From assembly GCA_903826715.1 (NCBI GenBank), contig CAIKFN010000052.1:1-13152 (forward strand): a DNA stretch of 13,152 nt, given 5' to 3'. How positions within the stretch are numbered: position 1 is the stretch's first letter; each line of letters opens with the position of its first letter. A model generated the notes under the pieces. The model did no database searches and was not told where the DNA came from. It saw only the letters and a program-made list of their open reading frames with translations. The position numbers were made by a program, and so were the translations under genes. Shown in pieces: positions 13,049-13,152 of the stretch. The DNA comes from an uncultured Actinomycetes bacterium. GTDB taxonomy: Bacteria > Actinomycetota > Acidimicrobiia > Acidimicrobiales > RAAP-2.

Positions 13049-13152
13049 GTGGTATTTCGCCCCGTCAGTGCCGAACTTGATTTTGTGGCCATTGAGGAAG
13101 CCGAGCTTGCTCGGTGGGAGAAGAACGACGTTTTTGCACGCTCAATGAGCCA
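13049..13152 (+). CDS. ileS: Isoleucyl-tRNA synthetase, N-terminal fragment
   Basis: Only 34 codons lie in the window; the gene runs off the right edge. The start is GTG, preceded by AAGGAGA. The visible sequence has FRPVSAELDF, then AIEEAELARWEKNDVFARSM, which matches the F.PV....DFPALE...L.FW...DIFEKS entry segment of class Ia IleRS enzymes that charge tRNA-Ile. A valyl-tRNA synthetase or leucyl-tRNA synthetase is less likely from this segment. The HIGH and KMSKS motifs fall beyond the window, so the call rests on the N-terminal pattern alone. Confidence 0.82.
   Translation, partial: MVFRPVSAELDFVAIEEAELARWEKNDVFARSMS

Noticed and set aside
1..13152. Mobile element, prophage, toxin-antitoxin, defence system or CRISPR array
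   Set aside because: No transposase, integrase, phage, nuclease or spacer-repeat pattern was seen; all sizeable stretches are metabolic or housekeeping genes.

Overview
The window is gene-dense bacterial chromosome. By my own gene boundaries, about 420 of 13,152 bases are non-coding. GC is roughly 45-60 % in the few lines I sampled. The gene content suggests an Actinomycetota-like bacterium with a compact genome and moderate GC: a DUF5522 protein, an exported LprG/LppX-like protein next to a five-helix membrane protein, a PIG3-type quinone reductase, and several starts that look leaderless. A planktonic Acidimicrobiia- or Nanopelagicales-type organism would fit, but the taxon is inference and weakly supported. 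I see no mobile element, CRISPR array, rRNA or tRNA.

Layout. Bases 1-636 hold the 3' part of a PLP-dependent threonine/serine dehydratase. Bases 665-2104 hold two abutting genes: an exported or membrane-anchored protein of unknown function and a membrane protein of the DUF1345-like type. They converge on a leftward operon (5420-2108) encoding an Lrp/AsnC regulator, a class III aminotransferase and a PuuB-like FAD amine oxidoreductase, joined by 4-nt and 1-nt overlaps. A 189-bp divergent control region separates this from a rightward group (5610-9700): a PatD/YdcW-type aminobutyraldehyde dehydrogenase, an APC-family permease and alanine dehydrogenase.

The centre reads as an amine (putrescine-like) uptake and catabolism locus. 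The permease would import the amine. The aminotransferase and/or FAD oxidase would convert it to an aminoaldehyde, and the aldehyde dehydrogenase would oxidise that to the amino acid (GABA if the substrate is putrescine). If the aminotransferase uses pyruvate, alanine dehydrogenase would regenerate pyruvate from the alanine formed and release ammonium and NADH. The Lrp-type protein is the natural candidate regulator of both arms.

The right part (9701-13152) is housekeeping or stress-related: a DUF5522 Cys-cluster protein coupled to a quinone oxidoreductase (leftward), a glutathione-peroxidase-like thiol peroxidase (rightward), a tandem GNAT acetyltransferase (leftward), a HAD sugar-phosphatase like YniC/HxpB (rightward), and the first 34 codons of isoleucyl-tRNA synthetase. 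Four genes without a Shine-Dalgarno have a TANNNT hexamer exactly 6 nt before the ATG, which suggests leaderless transcripts. I found no clearly new defence or mobile system. The most interesting items are the amine locus, its divergent operator candidate and the repeated leaderless signature.
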